From contig JACMQX010000101.1 of assembly GCA_014376765.1 (NCBI GenBank), forward strand, positions 1-47,644: DNA of 47,644 bases. The letters are read 5' to 3'. Below, piece after piece: positions 1 to 7,923 of this stretch; positions within the stretch are counted from its first letter, which is position 1; each line of letters starts with the position of its first letter. The notes under the pieces are model-generated. The model saw only the letters and a list, made by a program, of their open reading frames with translations, was not told the DNA's origin and did not search any database. The translations under genes and the position numbers were made by a program. This stretch comes from Ramlibacter sp. Lineage in GTDB: Bacteria; Pseudomonadota; Gammaproteobacteria; Burkholderiales; Burkholderiaceae_C.

Positions 1-359
1 CCATCAATCTTGGTCGCGTGAGTCAGGTGCGTCATCCGGTTGATTTCCTGGGCTGTGGTCCCCAGTCGACGGGCCAACTCCGCGGGGCGAATTTTCTGTC
101 TGACCATCTCGTTCAACAACAACACCTTGGCGGCAACGCCTGCTGGCAGTTCGACAGGTACCTGCCCCCTTTTCATACGCGATGGCTCGGGGATCTCCGT
201 GCGCTCATCAAAGTAAAAATCAAGCGCCGTCATCAACGCATTTTTAGCCATCTCCAAAGCCTGCTTTTCGCTTTTGCCAGAAGTAAGCGCCTCGGGAATG
301 TCCGGAAAGGACACCATCCACCCTTTTCCGTCTGGCTCCATCTTTGCGGGATAAAACAT
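1..359 (-). CDS. hicB: HicB-family antitoxin, partial (cut by left edge)
   Basis: About 119 codons are visible, reading from the ATG at 359 down to the window edge. The N-terminal half is the HicB fold (MFYPAKMEPDGKGWMVSFPD), a partially degraded RNase-H-like domain. It is followed by a linker (EIPEPSRMKRGQVPVELP) and a helix-turn-helix (RPAELARRLGTTAQEINRM). HicB proteins neutralise the mRNA-cleaving toxin HicA and repress their own operon through the C-terminal DNA-binding domain. A strong AAGGAGG ribosome site sits about 6 bases before the ATG. No hicA lies upstream, because the next gene is divergent, so a toxin would have to lie downstream outside the window, or the antitoxin is solitary. 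Confidence 0.87.
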   Translation of the reverse strand, partial: MFYPAKMEPDGKGWMVSFPDIPEALTSGKSEKQALEMAKNALMTALDFYFDERTEIPEPSRMKRGQVPVELPAGVAAKVLLLNEMVRQKIRPAELARRLGTTAQEINRMTHLTHATKID

Positions 360-380
360 CAATCCATCCTCCTTTGGCGT

Positions 381-419
381 ATGAACAAAAAAAGTATAAA
401 TCTATACAAATTTGTTCAT
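381..419. promoter_or_regulatory. nested palindromic operator upstream of hicB
   Basis: The outer arms ATGAACAAA (381-389) and TTTGTTCAT (411-419) are perfect 9-bp inverted repeats. Inside them, GTATA (394-398) and TATAC (403-407) form a second inverted repeat centred within half a base of the first. The block is AT-rich against a GC-rich background and lies 22 bases upstream of the hicB start. On the minus strand it contains a TATACT sequence that could be a -10 box. Autorepression by HicB through such palindromes is known for the family; binding here is inferred. Confidence 0.7.
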
Positions 420-518
420 GCAACCGGTGAGCATGGGCCACTCGCGTGGCCTGACCTTTCGGGTCTCTCGACGGCAAGCCCGCAAATGCGGGGGGTCGGC
501 AGCTAGACTCCCTGGACA

Positions 519-1154
519 ATGAATCTCTCCTCAGCTTTCAGCCCCGCAGCAGACCGCAACAAGCAACCCATCCTTGACGCGCTGCAAAAGTTGTTGCCGG
601 CACAAGGCGCGGCATTGGAGATCGCCTCTGGCACAGGCCAGCATGCAGCCTGGTTTGCAGCCGCCCTGCCTGGCTGGACCTGGCAGCCCAGCGATGCAGA
701 CTCCGCCGCACTGCCCGCTATCGCTGCCTGGACGGTGGAGTCCGGTCTGGCCAACGTCATGGCGCCAGTCCATCTGGACGTGATGTCCCCTGCCTGGCCG
801 CGCGATGGCGCGCAATTTACCCTGCCCTTTAACGCAATCTACTGCGCCAACATGCTGCACATTGCCCCGTGGGCCACCTGCGCTGCGCTGATGCGCGGCA
901 GTGCACGGTACCTGGCGTCTGGCGGCCTGCTGGTCACCTATGGGCCTTACCTCGAAGACGATGTGCCGACCGCACCGGGCAATCTGACCTTTGACGAGAG
1001 CCTGCGCTCGCGCGATGCCGCATGGGGCATCAGGCGCCTGAAGGATGTTCGGGCTGAAGCCGAGGCTGCCGGCCTTCAACTGCAGTTGCGCCAGCAGATG
1101 CCCTCCAACAACCTGCTGCTGGCATTCGGTCGCGCCAGGACCGGTGGCATCTGA
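519..1154 (+). CDS. DUF938 family class I SAM-dependent methyltransferase
   Basis: This 211-residue protein has the length and layout of the DUF938 family. It starts with the family opening FSPAADRNKQPILDAL. SAM-binding motif I is EIASGTGQHAAWFA (residues 34-47), and a post-motif region reads YCANMLHIAPW (around 108-118). The substrate of the family is not known to me. It is a single gene divergent from hicB, followed by a hairpin at 1175-1191 that probably ends its transcript. There is no strong ribosome site before the ATG. Confidence 0.85.
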   Translation: MNLSSAFSPAADRNKQPILDALQKLLPAQGAALEIASGTGQHAAWFAAALPGWTWQPSDADSAALPAIAAWTVESGLANVMAPVHLDVMSPAWPRDGAQFTLPFNAIYCANMLHIAPWATCAALMRGSARYLASGGLLVTYGPYLEDDVPTAPGNLTFDESLRSRDAAWGIRRLKDVRAEAEAAGLQLQLRQQMPSNNLLLAFGRARTGGI

Positions 1155-1174
1155 CGCCTCGCAGCCAGGAATGA

Positions 1175-1191
1175 GCGCCTTTTTAAGGCGC
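1175..1191 (+). terminator. hairpin after the DUF938 gene
   Basis: GCGCCTT (1175-1181) and AAGGCGC (1185-1191) form a perfect 7-bp stem with a 3-base loop, 21 bases after the stop codon. The following T-run is poor, so termination strength is uncertain. Confidence 0.5.
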
Positions 1192-1307
1192 ACCCATTTG
1201 AGCAACGCCAAGCCTAATTGCAAAACCAGCGCATACCGCGTGCCCCGCCCCTGGCCCAGCCTGACGAGCAACCCCAAGATCGTCAGGTCGGTCAGTTCCC
1301 TAAAGTC

Positions 1308-1351
1308 TTACGCTTCACAAACGAGGCGTAAATTTCCGTTTTACGCTTCAC
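1308..1351. promoter_or_regulatory. repeated TTACGC motif upstream of the DNA-repair-like operon
   Basis: The 11-mer TTACGCTTCAC occurs at 1308-1318 and again, identical, at 1341-1351, exactly 33 bp apart (about three helical turns). Between them the inverted half GCGTAA lies at 1326-1331. The array sits 72-116 bp before the start of the radical SAM gene in an otherwise featureless 270-base gap. It could be a regulator-binding array for the operon that follows; the regulator is unknown. Confidence 0.4.
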
Positions 1352-1423
1352 TTCCTCCGGCATGCCCCGTCTGCGCAAGCAGGTATTGGTGACAAACCAC
1401 CCCCATCACTGTATATTTATCCA

Positions 1424-2686
1424 GTGGACCTCAACAGCAAACTCGCCATCCTCGCCGACGCGGCCAAGTACGACGCCTCTTGTGCTTCCAGCGGCGCCAA
1501 CTCCCGTGACTCTGTGGGCGGCAAGGGCATTGGCTCGAACGACGGCATGGGCATTTGCCACAGCTATGCGCCAGACGGGCGCTGCATCTCGCTGCTCAAA
1601 ATCCTGCTTACCAATTTTTGCCTGTATGACTGCCTGTACTGCGTCAACCGGGTGACCAGCAACGTGCCGCGTGCCCGCTTCACGGTGGACGAAGTGGTCA
1701 AGCTGACGCTCGACTTTTACCGCCGCAACTGCATTGAGGGTTTGTACCTGTCCAGCGGCATCATCCGCAACCCCGACTACACCATGGAGCAGGTGGTGGA
1801 AGTGGCCCGCGTGCTGCGCGAGGACCATGACTTTCGCGGCTACATCCATTTGAAGACGATCCCCGATGCATCGCCTGAACTTTTGGAGCGCGCCGGCCGG
1901 TATGCCGACCGCCTGTCCATCAACATCGAACTTCCCACCGACGATGGCCTCGCCGCGCTGGCGCCTGAAAAAGATGGCGCCGCCATCAAGCGCTCCATGG
2001 CGCGGCTGCGTGTGCATATTGACGACGCCCGCGGCCAGGCGCGTGACCACAGGCTCGCGCCCGCCTCGTCACTTCCCGGGGCCCCTGCTGCACGCACGCC
2101 ACCGCCGGCATTTGCCTCGGCCGGGCAAAGCACCCAGATGATCGTGGGGGCCGATGCGGCGAGCGATGCCACCATCCTGTCCACCAGCGCCAACCTGTAC
2201 GGGTCATACCGGCTCAAGCGGGTGTATTACTCGGCCTTCAGCCCGATTCCGGATGCATCGGCATCCCTGCCGCTCAAGGCGCCGCCTCTGGTGCGTGAGC
2301 ACCGGCTCTATCAGGCAGACTGGTTGATGCGTTTTTATGGCTTCTCAGCCACCGAGATCACGCCCGCCACCGGGAACGGCATGCTGTCACTGGAAATGGA
2401 CCCGAAGATGGCATGGGCCCTGTCGCACCCCGAAAGCTTTCCGGTTGACCTGGACCGCGCACCGCGTGAACTGCTTTTGCGCGTGCCCGGGCTTGGGGTG
2501 AAGGCTGTCGACAGGCTGCTGCTGGCCAGGCGTGTACGGCGATTGCGGACTGACGACCTCAAGAGCCTGCGAGTGTCGGCGCACAAAGTGCTTCCCTTTG
2601 TGGTGGTGGCAAGCCACCGGCCCTCTGCTGCTGCGGTGGTGGCCCCCCGCGCCGCGCCCATGGCGATGCAAGGCGCGCTTTTCTGA
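1424..2686 (+). CDS. putative DNA modification/repair radical SAM protein (TIGR03916 type)
   Basis: This 420-residue protein has a radical SAM cluster motif CX3CX2C at Cys66, Cys70 and Cys73 (FCLYDCLYCVNR), which binds the 4Fe-4S cluster that cleaves SAM. The family hallmark AILADAAKYDASCASSG is at the N-terminus. A helix-hairpin-helix-like region (RVPGLGVKAVDRLLLARR, around 347-365) suggests contact with DNA. The start is GTG at 1424. The region around residues 205-227 is rich in Ala and Pro and looks like an insertion. It is followed after one base by a TIGR03915 gene, the usual partner of this family. The family is predicted to act in DNA metabolism, but I know of no established reaction. 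Confidence 0.88.
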   Translation: MDLNSKLAILADAAKYDASCASSGANSRDSVGGKGIGSNDGMGICHSYAPDGRCISLLKILLTNFCLYDCLYCVNRVTSNVPRARFTVDEVVKLTLDFYRRNCIEGLYLSSGIIRNPDYTMEQVVEVARVLREDHDFRGYIHLKTIPDASPELLERAGRYADRLSINIELPTDDGLAALAPEKDGAAIKRSMARLRVHIDDARGQARDHRLAPASSLPGAPAARTPPPAFASAGQSTQMIVGADAASDATILSTSANLYGSYRLKRVYYSAFSPIPDASASLPLKAPPLVREHRLYQADWLMRFYGFSATEITPATGNGMLSLEMDPKMAWALSHPESFPVDLDRAPRELLLRVPGLGVKAVDRLLLARRVRRLRTDDLKSLRVSAHKVLPFVVVASHRPSAAAVVAPRAAPMAMQGALF

Positions 2687-2687
2687 C

Positions 2688-3422
2688 ATGCGGGTGCAAC
2701 TGGCCGGCGAAACCGACCTGAACGGGTTTCGCACCCACGCGCGGGCCTTGCTGGCCAGTGGCGTGGCGCCGCACGATGTGCATTGGTCTACCGCCGTGGT
2801 CGAGGCGGCAAAAGCAAACATTTCAGGAGATGCCCTGCAAGCCTCACCAGGCGCCGCTCACGGGTCGGGGCTTGGTGTCTCCCATGGCGACCTGTTTGCA
2901 GGCGAAGATGCCGTGCCCCAGCTCACCGGCGATGCAGCCATGGCACGGGTGCCGGCCTCGTTCCTGCAGCTTTGCCGCGAGGTCATCCTGCACCGTGAAC
3001 CGCAGCGCCTGGCCCTGCTTTACCGCCTGTTGTGGCGCCTGGTTCGCGAGCCTGCCCTGCGCCATGATCCGCTGGACGCCGACATGTTGCTGGCCCGCAG
3101 CATGGCCCAAACGGTGCGGCGCGACATGCACAAGATGAAGGCCTTCGTCCGCTTTCGTACTGTGCAGGCCGAACCTGGCCCCGCGGCTGTGCCAGAGGGC
3201 GCCCTGCGCGACCTCCATGTGGCCTGGTTTGAGCCCGACCATCACATCGTGCGGGCCGTGGCGCCGTGGTTTGCGCGCCGCTTCACGCAGATGCGCTGGG
3301 CCATCCTCACGCCGCAATGCTGTGTGGAATGGGACGGCGCGGCGCTCGCGTTTCGTCCCGGCGCAAAACGTGAGGACGCCCCGCCGGCGGATGCGGGCGA
3401 GCATTTGTGGCTCACCTACTAA
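2688..3422 (+). CDS. TIGR03915-type DNA metabolism protein, cut short by an in-frame stop
   Basis: The start ATG at 2688 lies one base after the radical SAM stop codon (TGACATG). The 244-residue product contains the family region ALLYRLLWRLVREPALRHDP, a DMHKMKAFVRFR segment and a WFEPDHHIVRAVAPWFARRF segment. Translation ends at TAA 3420-3422, just after LWLTY. The conserved end of this domain family (IFNPARL..MP.KYW..LPE) is encoded immediately downstream in the same frame, so the domain is truncated. The stop most likely replaces a tyrosine codon (TAC or TAT to TAA). The full-length ancestral gene would span 2688-4268 and encode a TIGR03915-UdgX fusion. Confidence 0.8.
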   Translation: MRVQLAGETDLNGFRTHARALLASGVAPHDVHWSTAVVEAAKANISGDALQASPGAAHGSGLGVSHGDLFAGEDAVPQLTGDAAMARVPASFLQLCREVILHREPQRLALLYRLLWRLVREPALRHDPLDADMLLARSMAQTVRRDMHKMKAFVRFRTVQAEPGPAAVPEGALRDLHVAWFEPDHHIVRAVAPWFARRFTQMRWAILTPQCCVEWDGAALAFRPGAKREDAPPADAGEHLWLTY

Positions 3423-4268
3423 CAGCACATCTTCAACCCGGCCCGGTTGAAGCTGGCAATGATGCAAAAGGAAATGCCGCGCAAATACTGGCACAACCTG
3501 CCCGAAGCAAGCCTCATTGCGCCGTTGGCCGCCCGGGCCATGCAGCGAAGCAGCATGATGATCGCGCAGCCCGCCACGACGCCGCTGCGCCGCATACCCG
3601 CCACCGCCACAGGCACCTTGGCCGCCACTGCCATGACGCCCACCGGGCCGCAAGCTGCACGCGGCGTCATCGGTTCACTGCTGGCACTCAAAGACGCCAC
3701 CATGCGCTGCCGCGAATGCCCGATCGGCGAGCATGCCACCCAGTCCGTGATGGGCCATGGGCCGCTCAAGGCCCGCCTGATGTTTGTGGGCGAGCAGCCC
3801 GGCGATCAGGAAGACCTGCGCGGCCAGCCTTTTACCGGGCCGGCCGGCCAGTTGCTGGACCGCGCGCTGGAAAAGCTCCAGCTGCCACGCGACGGGATTT
3901 ATGTGACGAACGCCGTCAAGCACTTCAAGTTCGAGCTGCGTGGCAAGCGCCGCATCCACAAGACGCCAACACAGCGCGAAGCGGCTGCCTGCCTGCACTG
4001 GCTGGATGAAGAAATCCGTCTGGTCCAGCCGGCCGCACTCGTAGCCCTGGGTGCCACAGCGGCGCGCGCATTGCTGGGTTACGCCGTCCCGGTCACGGCC
4101 GAGCGGGGCAAGTGGTTCAGGCGCGCTGACGGGCTCCAGGTGCTGGTCACACTCCATCCGTCAGCGTTGTTGCGCATGCCACCTGAAGAAAAGGAAGAAG
4201 CCTTCGACGATTTCGTCCGGGATCTGGGTCAGGCACGCGAGTTGTTGCGGGCAGGCACGAGCCTTTGA
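3423..4268 (+). pseudogene. udgX: UdgX-type uracil-DNA-binding part of the interrupted fusion gene
   Basis: The frame continues without a gap after the TAA at 3420-3422, reading QHIFNPARLK. A separate product could start at TTG 3447 or ATG 3459. Numbered from TTG 3447, the features are Cys88 and Cys91 (MRCRECPIG), motif GEQPGDQEDLRGQPF at 115-129, the UdgX-specific KRRIHKTP with His171, Cys182, and HPSALLR at 237-243. UdgX proteins belong to the uracil-DNA glycosylase superfamily and become covalently linked to uracil-DNA through the histidine of the KRRIH loop. All catalytic elements are intact, so the UdgX domain could still be made by re-initiation or readthrough. I label it a pseudogene part because no strong ribosome site is visible. 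Confidence 0.75.
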
Positions 4269-4458
4269 CGCAATGCAGCTGCGCCTTCGTCCCTTGGCGT
4301 ACGCAAGCAGCAAACAGGTGCCAAGTTGGTTGTTTTGCGGTAGTCTTACGGTGAGTTAGCCTGGAGGAACGCAGATCGCCTGCCCTCACCCCTGCCGCCG
4401 AAAAAATTTGGAGGGTTACGCCACCCCCCAAAACGATGAATAAATGGAGGGCGAAAAA

Positions 4459-5103
4459 ATGAGTTTTACACAATGGCTTTTAGGGCGCGGTGCATCCCCG
4501 GCCAAGCCGTCTTCTGACGGCAAACATTCCAAGCTCAGCTTCCAAACGTCGCAAAACTCAAAGAGCACTGAATCGCCCCAAGGTGTTCGCAAGGAAATTT
4601 TGCGGATGGCCCTTCGCGAGTCGCTTAAACACAACGGCATTCCGGTCAAATGGATCAGCGCCGATGCGCTGGTTGCCTCCGCCACCGGCCGGCAGCCCGG
4701 CCTCCACGTCCGGTTGATCTTGAAGCATTGGGATGAACGCCTGCCAGTTCACACCATGGCCTTCCAGCAGAACTTCGAGACCCGGTTGTTGACGCTTGAC
4801 CCGATGGCGTCCAGCTGGCTGATGGGTATCTCATGGCAATACGAGCTGCCGGCCGATGCCGACTGGCCCCGCATGCCCCACCCCGGGACATGGACCGCTG
4901 TTCCGGCGGCAGAATCCTTGCCGGCCCCCTCGCCCCTGCCGCAAGAAGCGCAGCCGGCCAGCGGGCAAATGACCATTCGCACACGATCCGAACTGGAACG
5001 CGAACTGGCCGATGACGACGAGCGCTTCCGGCCATCACAGTCAGACTTTGCGGCGACACAGACAGGCTCTTACGCCGCCACCCAGCCTGCCCCTTTGAAG
5101 TGA
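4459..5103 (+). CDS. uncharacterised protein
   Basis: The start ATG 4459 is chosen because GGAGG at 4446-4450 lies 8 bases before it; an upstream ATG at 4444 overlaps that ribosome site. The product has 214 residues. It begins MSFTQWLLGRG and has a Ser/Lys-rich linker. The central folded part (around residues 43-135) contains REILRMALRE-like helices and ends in SSWLMGISWQYEL. The C-terminal third is rich in Pro, Ala and Gln. I see no signal peptide, membrane segment or catalytic motif, and I do not recognise a family. It stands alone between the UdgX region and a convergent hydrolase gene. Confidence 0.7.
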   Translation: MSFTQWLLGRGASPAKPSSDGKHSKLSFQTSQNSKSTESPQGVRKEILRMALRESLKHNGIPVKWISADALVASATGRQPGLHVRLILKHWDERLPVHTMAFQQNFETRLLTLDPMASSWLMGISWQYELPADADWPRMPHPGTWTAVPAAESLPAPSPLPQEAQPASGQMTIRTRSELERELADDDERFRPSQSDFAATQTGSYAATQPAPLK

Positions 5104-5108
5104 CACGG

Positions 5109-5129
5109 AGCCCGGAGCAAATCCGGGCT
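5109..5129. terminator. bidirectional hairpin between convergent genes
   Basis: AGCCCGGA (5109-5116) and TCCGGGCT (5122-5129) form a perfect 8-bp stem with the loop GCAAA. It lies 6 bases after the plus-strand stop codon at 5103 and 24 bases beyond the end of the minus-strand gene, so it can serve both. Confidence 0.65.
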
Positions 5130-5152
5130 TCAGACTGCACGGCTGATATGAA

Positions 5153-6118
5153 TCAGATGGGCCGCGTCAGGTAGCAGGCTTCCTTGCCAACGACGGCTGT
5201 CATCGACGGCATGAGGATGGTGCAGTCATCGCAGGGCGAGTGGATCTCGTTGGGTCCATCACTTGCCACCAATTCGCCCTTGGCAAACGTTTCAAAGCCC
5301 ACCACTGGCCGCGCAAAGCGGAACTCGGGCGTTTTGATCACATGCGTTTCAAGCAATTCAAACCGGCGTTGCGGCGCAGGCCCGCGCGGCGGCGTGTTCT
5401 TGTCGATCAGGCCGTAATGCGCCAGAAAGTCCAGCGCCACCAGGGTTGCCAAATCGCTTGACGCTTTAAGGAAGTGCTGGCCGCATTCCGCCACCACCGA
5501 CGCACCGGCATTGCTGCCCGCCAGGCCGTGCTGGCCATGCTGGATCAGCGGCACGCCCGAACCCAGGCCATTGGGCATGACCATGTGCACCGGGGGCCGG
5601 CCAATGGCCAGCGCCATCTCCGCGTTGCGGGCAAAGGCCAGGTAAACCCAGAAGGGCACCACGTCCTGCGCGGTGGAGTGGATGTCCAGCAAATGGTCGG
5701 CTGCCATCACGACCGGGCGCAGTTCGCGGGCGCGCCGCAACTCGGGGCTGTCTTCGGTGCCGTCCAGCTGTTCAGCGGACCACACACGGTTGAGGTTGTG
5801 CACCAGCTGGCGGCTCTTGAACGGGTCTTTAATGTCAAACGTTTCATAGGCCGCCACATTGGCAAAGCTCACCGTGAGGGTGCCGACCTTGGGTCGGATG
5901 CCGCTGTCCAGAATATGCGTTGCAGCAACCATGCCGCAGAACTCATTGCCGTGGGTCAGGGCGTTAACCAGCAGGTGGGGGCCGGGCTTGCCCGATTCAA
6001 AACGATGGACGTAAGGCACGCCGATGTTGCCTTCGCGATAGGAGGAAAGGTCGCGTGGCAAAACTTCCATCAGAGCAGGGGCAGTGGCAGTAATGGCTTC
6101 AGCAGTGGCAGTGGGCAT
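5153..6118 (-). CDS. succinylglutamate desuccinylase/aspartoacylase family metallohydrolase
   Basis: This 321-residue protein carries the zinc-binding carboxypeptidase-like signature THGNEFCG and a second histidine in DHLLDIHST, as in the AstE/AspA (M14-like) family that hydrolyses N-acyl amino acids. The C-terminal part reads GPNEIHSPCDDCTILMPS. The ATG at 6118 is preferred; a TTG at 6154 would add 12 residues. The actual substrate cannot be read from sequence. It is a single gene, convergent with the uncharacterised gene before it. Confidence 0.82.
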   Translation of the reverse strand: MPTATAEAITATAPALMEVLPRDLSSYREGNIGVPYVHRFESGKPGPHLLVNALTHGNEFCGMVAATHILDSGIRPKVGTLTVSFANVAAYETFDIKDPFKSRQLVHNLNRVWSAEQLDGTEDSPELRRARELRPVVMAADHLLDIHSTAQDVVPFWVYLAFARNAEMALAIGRPPVHMVMPNGLGSGVPLIQHGQHGLAGSNAGASVVAECGQHFLKASSDLATLVALDFLAHYGLIDKNTPPRGPAPQRRFELLETHVIKTPEFRFARPVVGFETFAKGELVASDGPNEIHSPCDDCTILMPSMTAVVGKEACYLTRPI

Positions 6119-6231
6119 GTTGTACAGCAGGTAGTGTTGGAGGCAAGCCGGCAATCCTACATGTCATTGGCCGCGTGCCAGGCCATGAACAGGCGATGTG
6201 AATTTCAGGGCAGTGCAAACCTGAAAAAAGC

Positions 6232-7191
6232 TCAGTCGCCGCCCCGCCGGTCCGGCCTCGGAATCTTCTTGAAGCGGATCGCCCGGTCCAGCTCGATGGC
6301 GTCTTTCTTGACCTGGCGTTCCGCATCCAGCACCTTGCCTGCCGCCAGCCACAGCGCAAACTCCTCGGGCGTCTCCAGGGTTATGCGCCCCAGGTTACCG
6401 CTGCGAAATTCATGGATGGCGATCTCGGCTGCCTTTTGCAGGTTGACCTTGCCCTTGCCCAGCAAGGCGCCGCGCTTGCGGCCAATCGCGTCCAGAATCT
6501 CTTCGTCTTTCATGGCCGCAATCGCTTCCAGCCTGAAGCGCACCTCCACCGGCGCCGCGTAGTGGTGCTTGAGATAGTCAAGCAGTTCAAGCGCCACTTC
6601 TTCATCATCAAACGCATTGCGGCCCACCGCGCCACTGGCTGCCAGGTTGTAGCCGCTCTTGGCCACGATGATGCGCGGCCACAGCATGCCCGGCGTGTCG
6701 TACAGGTAGAAGCCGTCGGCCAGCACGATGCGCTGCTCGGCCTTGGTGATGCCGGCCTCGTCGCCCGTCTTGGCGGCACGCTTGGAGGTCATGGTGTTGA
6801 TGAGGGTGGACTTGCCCACGTTGGGGATGCCGCAGATCAGCACCCGCATCGGCTTGACCAGATTGCCCCGCGTGGGCGCCAGCTCGTGGCACGCCTTGAT
6901 CAGGCGCTGCGCGGGCGCGCTGGCCGTCGCGTCCAGCCCGATCGCGCGCGTGGCCGGCTGCGCGTTGTAGTGCGCGAGCCAGTGCCCGGTACGCACCGGG
7001 TCGGCCAGGTCCTGCTTGTTGAGCACCTTGAGCGCGGGCCGGCCGGCGGTCAGGTCGGCCAGCATCGGGTTGGCGCTGGAGCCAGGCAGCCGCGCATCGA
7101 GCAGCTCGATCACGACGTCGATCTCCTTGATGCGCTCGGCAATCGCCTGGCGCGTCAGGTGCATGTGGCCGGGGAACCATTGGATGGCCAT
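6232..7191 (-). CDS. rbgA: ribosome biogenesis GTPase YlqF/RbgA
   Basis: This 319-residue protein has the circularly permuted GTPase order of the family. G4 (LNKQDLAD) comes first, then G1 (GIPNVGKSTLIN) and then G3 (DTPG), with the N-terminus IQWFPGHMHLTRQAI typical of RbgA. RbgA acts late in assembly of the large ribosomal subunit. The C-terminal region (EFRSGNLGRITLETP) corresponds to the RNA-binding extension. The length is slightly above that of the Bacillus protein. It is a single minus-strand gene with the start ATG at 7191. Confidence 0.93.
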   Translation of the reverse strand: MAIQWFPGHMHLTRQAIAERIKEIDVVIELLDARLPGSSANPMLADLTAGRPALKVLNKQDLADPVRTGHWLAHYNAQPATRAIGLDATASAPAQRLIKACHELAPTRGNLVKPMRVLICGIPNVGKSTLINTMTSKRAAKTGDEAGITKAEQRIVLADGFYLYDTPGMLWPRIIVAKSGYNLAASGAVGRNAFDDEEVALELLDYLKHHYAAPVEVRFRLEAIAAMKDEEILDAIGRKRGALLGKGKVNLQKAAEIAIHEFRSGNLGRITLETPEEFALWLAAGKVLDAERQVKKDAIELDRAIRFKKIPRPDRRGGD

Positions 7192-7323
7192 GTGTGTTGT
7201 TTACTTTCTGTTTGGGGGGTGATCTTAGACCGCAAGCTCTAGGAAAACGCCCGGTATTAGGTGACACCCACTACGGTGTCTGGACAGAATCCACCCATCA
7301 ACTTTCATTCAAAGGATTTCTCC

Positions 7324-7830
7324 ATGACCGCCAAGAACCTGTCTACCGTGACCACCGAACTGATCGAATCCTACGGCAACACCGCCAAAAACGTGATCAA
7401 GGCCTGGCGCGCAGGCGGCGAGCGTGTGGTCGGCTACATGGACCTGCGTTTTGAGTCGGCCCTGAAGGAGTCTCGCGACCAGCTGAGCCAGGGCACGGTG
7501 GCCAATGCCCGCAATGCGCAGAAGGTGTTCAACGGCTTTTACGCCAAAGGCGTGCATGCCACGGCCAACGGCGCCGAAACGGTGGTCGACAGCGTCGTCA
7601 AGCTCGCTGAAAAGGGCGTGCGCCGCGTTGCAGCCAACGCCGGCAGGTTTGAGGAAAAGACCGGTTATACGGCTCTGAGCACGGTGGCCTCCGCCGTCGT
7701 GCCCGCCGCCGTGGCCGTGAGCCGCATCGTCCTGCAGGTGGAAGTCAAGTCCAACGGCCTGGCAGGCAAGATCGCCGGTGAAAAACCCGTCTCGGCCTTC
7801 CGCAAGGCCCGCGCACGCAAAGCCGCCTGA
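7324..7830 (+). CDS. phasin-like helical protein
   Basis: The ATG at 7324 follows AAGGA at a normal distance and gives 168 residues. The protein is predicted to be largely helical, with repeated amphipathic stretches (SALKESRDQLSQ, VVDSVVKLAEKGVRRVAA), an Ala/Val-rich segment (LSTVASAVVPAAVAVS) and a basic tail (FRKARARKAA). This composition resembles phasins, which coat polyhydroxyalkanoate granules, and the Ala/Lys tail recalls histone-like tails. No diagnostic motif is visible, so the call is tentative. It lies upstream of, and in the same direction as, an SRPBCC gene. Confidence 0.5.
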   Translation: MTAKNLSTVTTELIESYGNTAKNVIKAWRAGGERVVGYMDLRFESALKESRDQLSQGTVANARNAQKVFNGFYAKGVHATANGAETVVDSVVKLAEKGVRRVAANAGRFEEKTGYTALSTVASAVVPAAVAVSRIVLQVEVKSNGLAGKIAGEKPVSAFRKARARKAA

Positions 7831-7923
7831 GTCCCACCTATCAGGGCAAGCCCGCCTGTTCAGCCGCCACGCCGCCGTGCAGAATTCGCGCATTCCACCT
7901 TCACAACAACACGCGAGGCGCGC

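Noticed and set aside
244-519. A 91-codon minus-strand frame that could be hicA
   Set aside because: It overlaps hicB in another frame and has no dsRBD-like sequence with the catalytic His of HicA.
5474-6562. A 362-codon plus-strand open frame opposite the aspartoacylase and rbgA genes
   Set aside because: It spans two real minus-strand genes and the gap between them.
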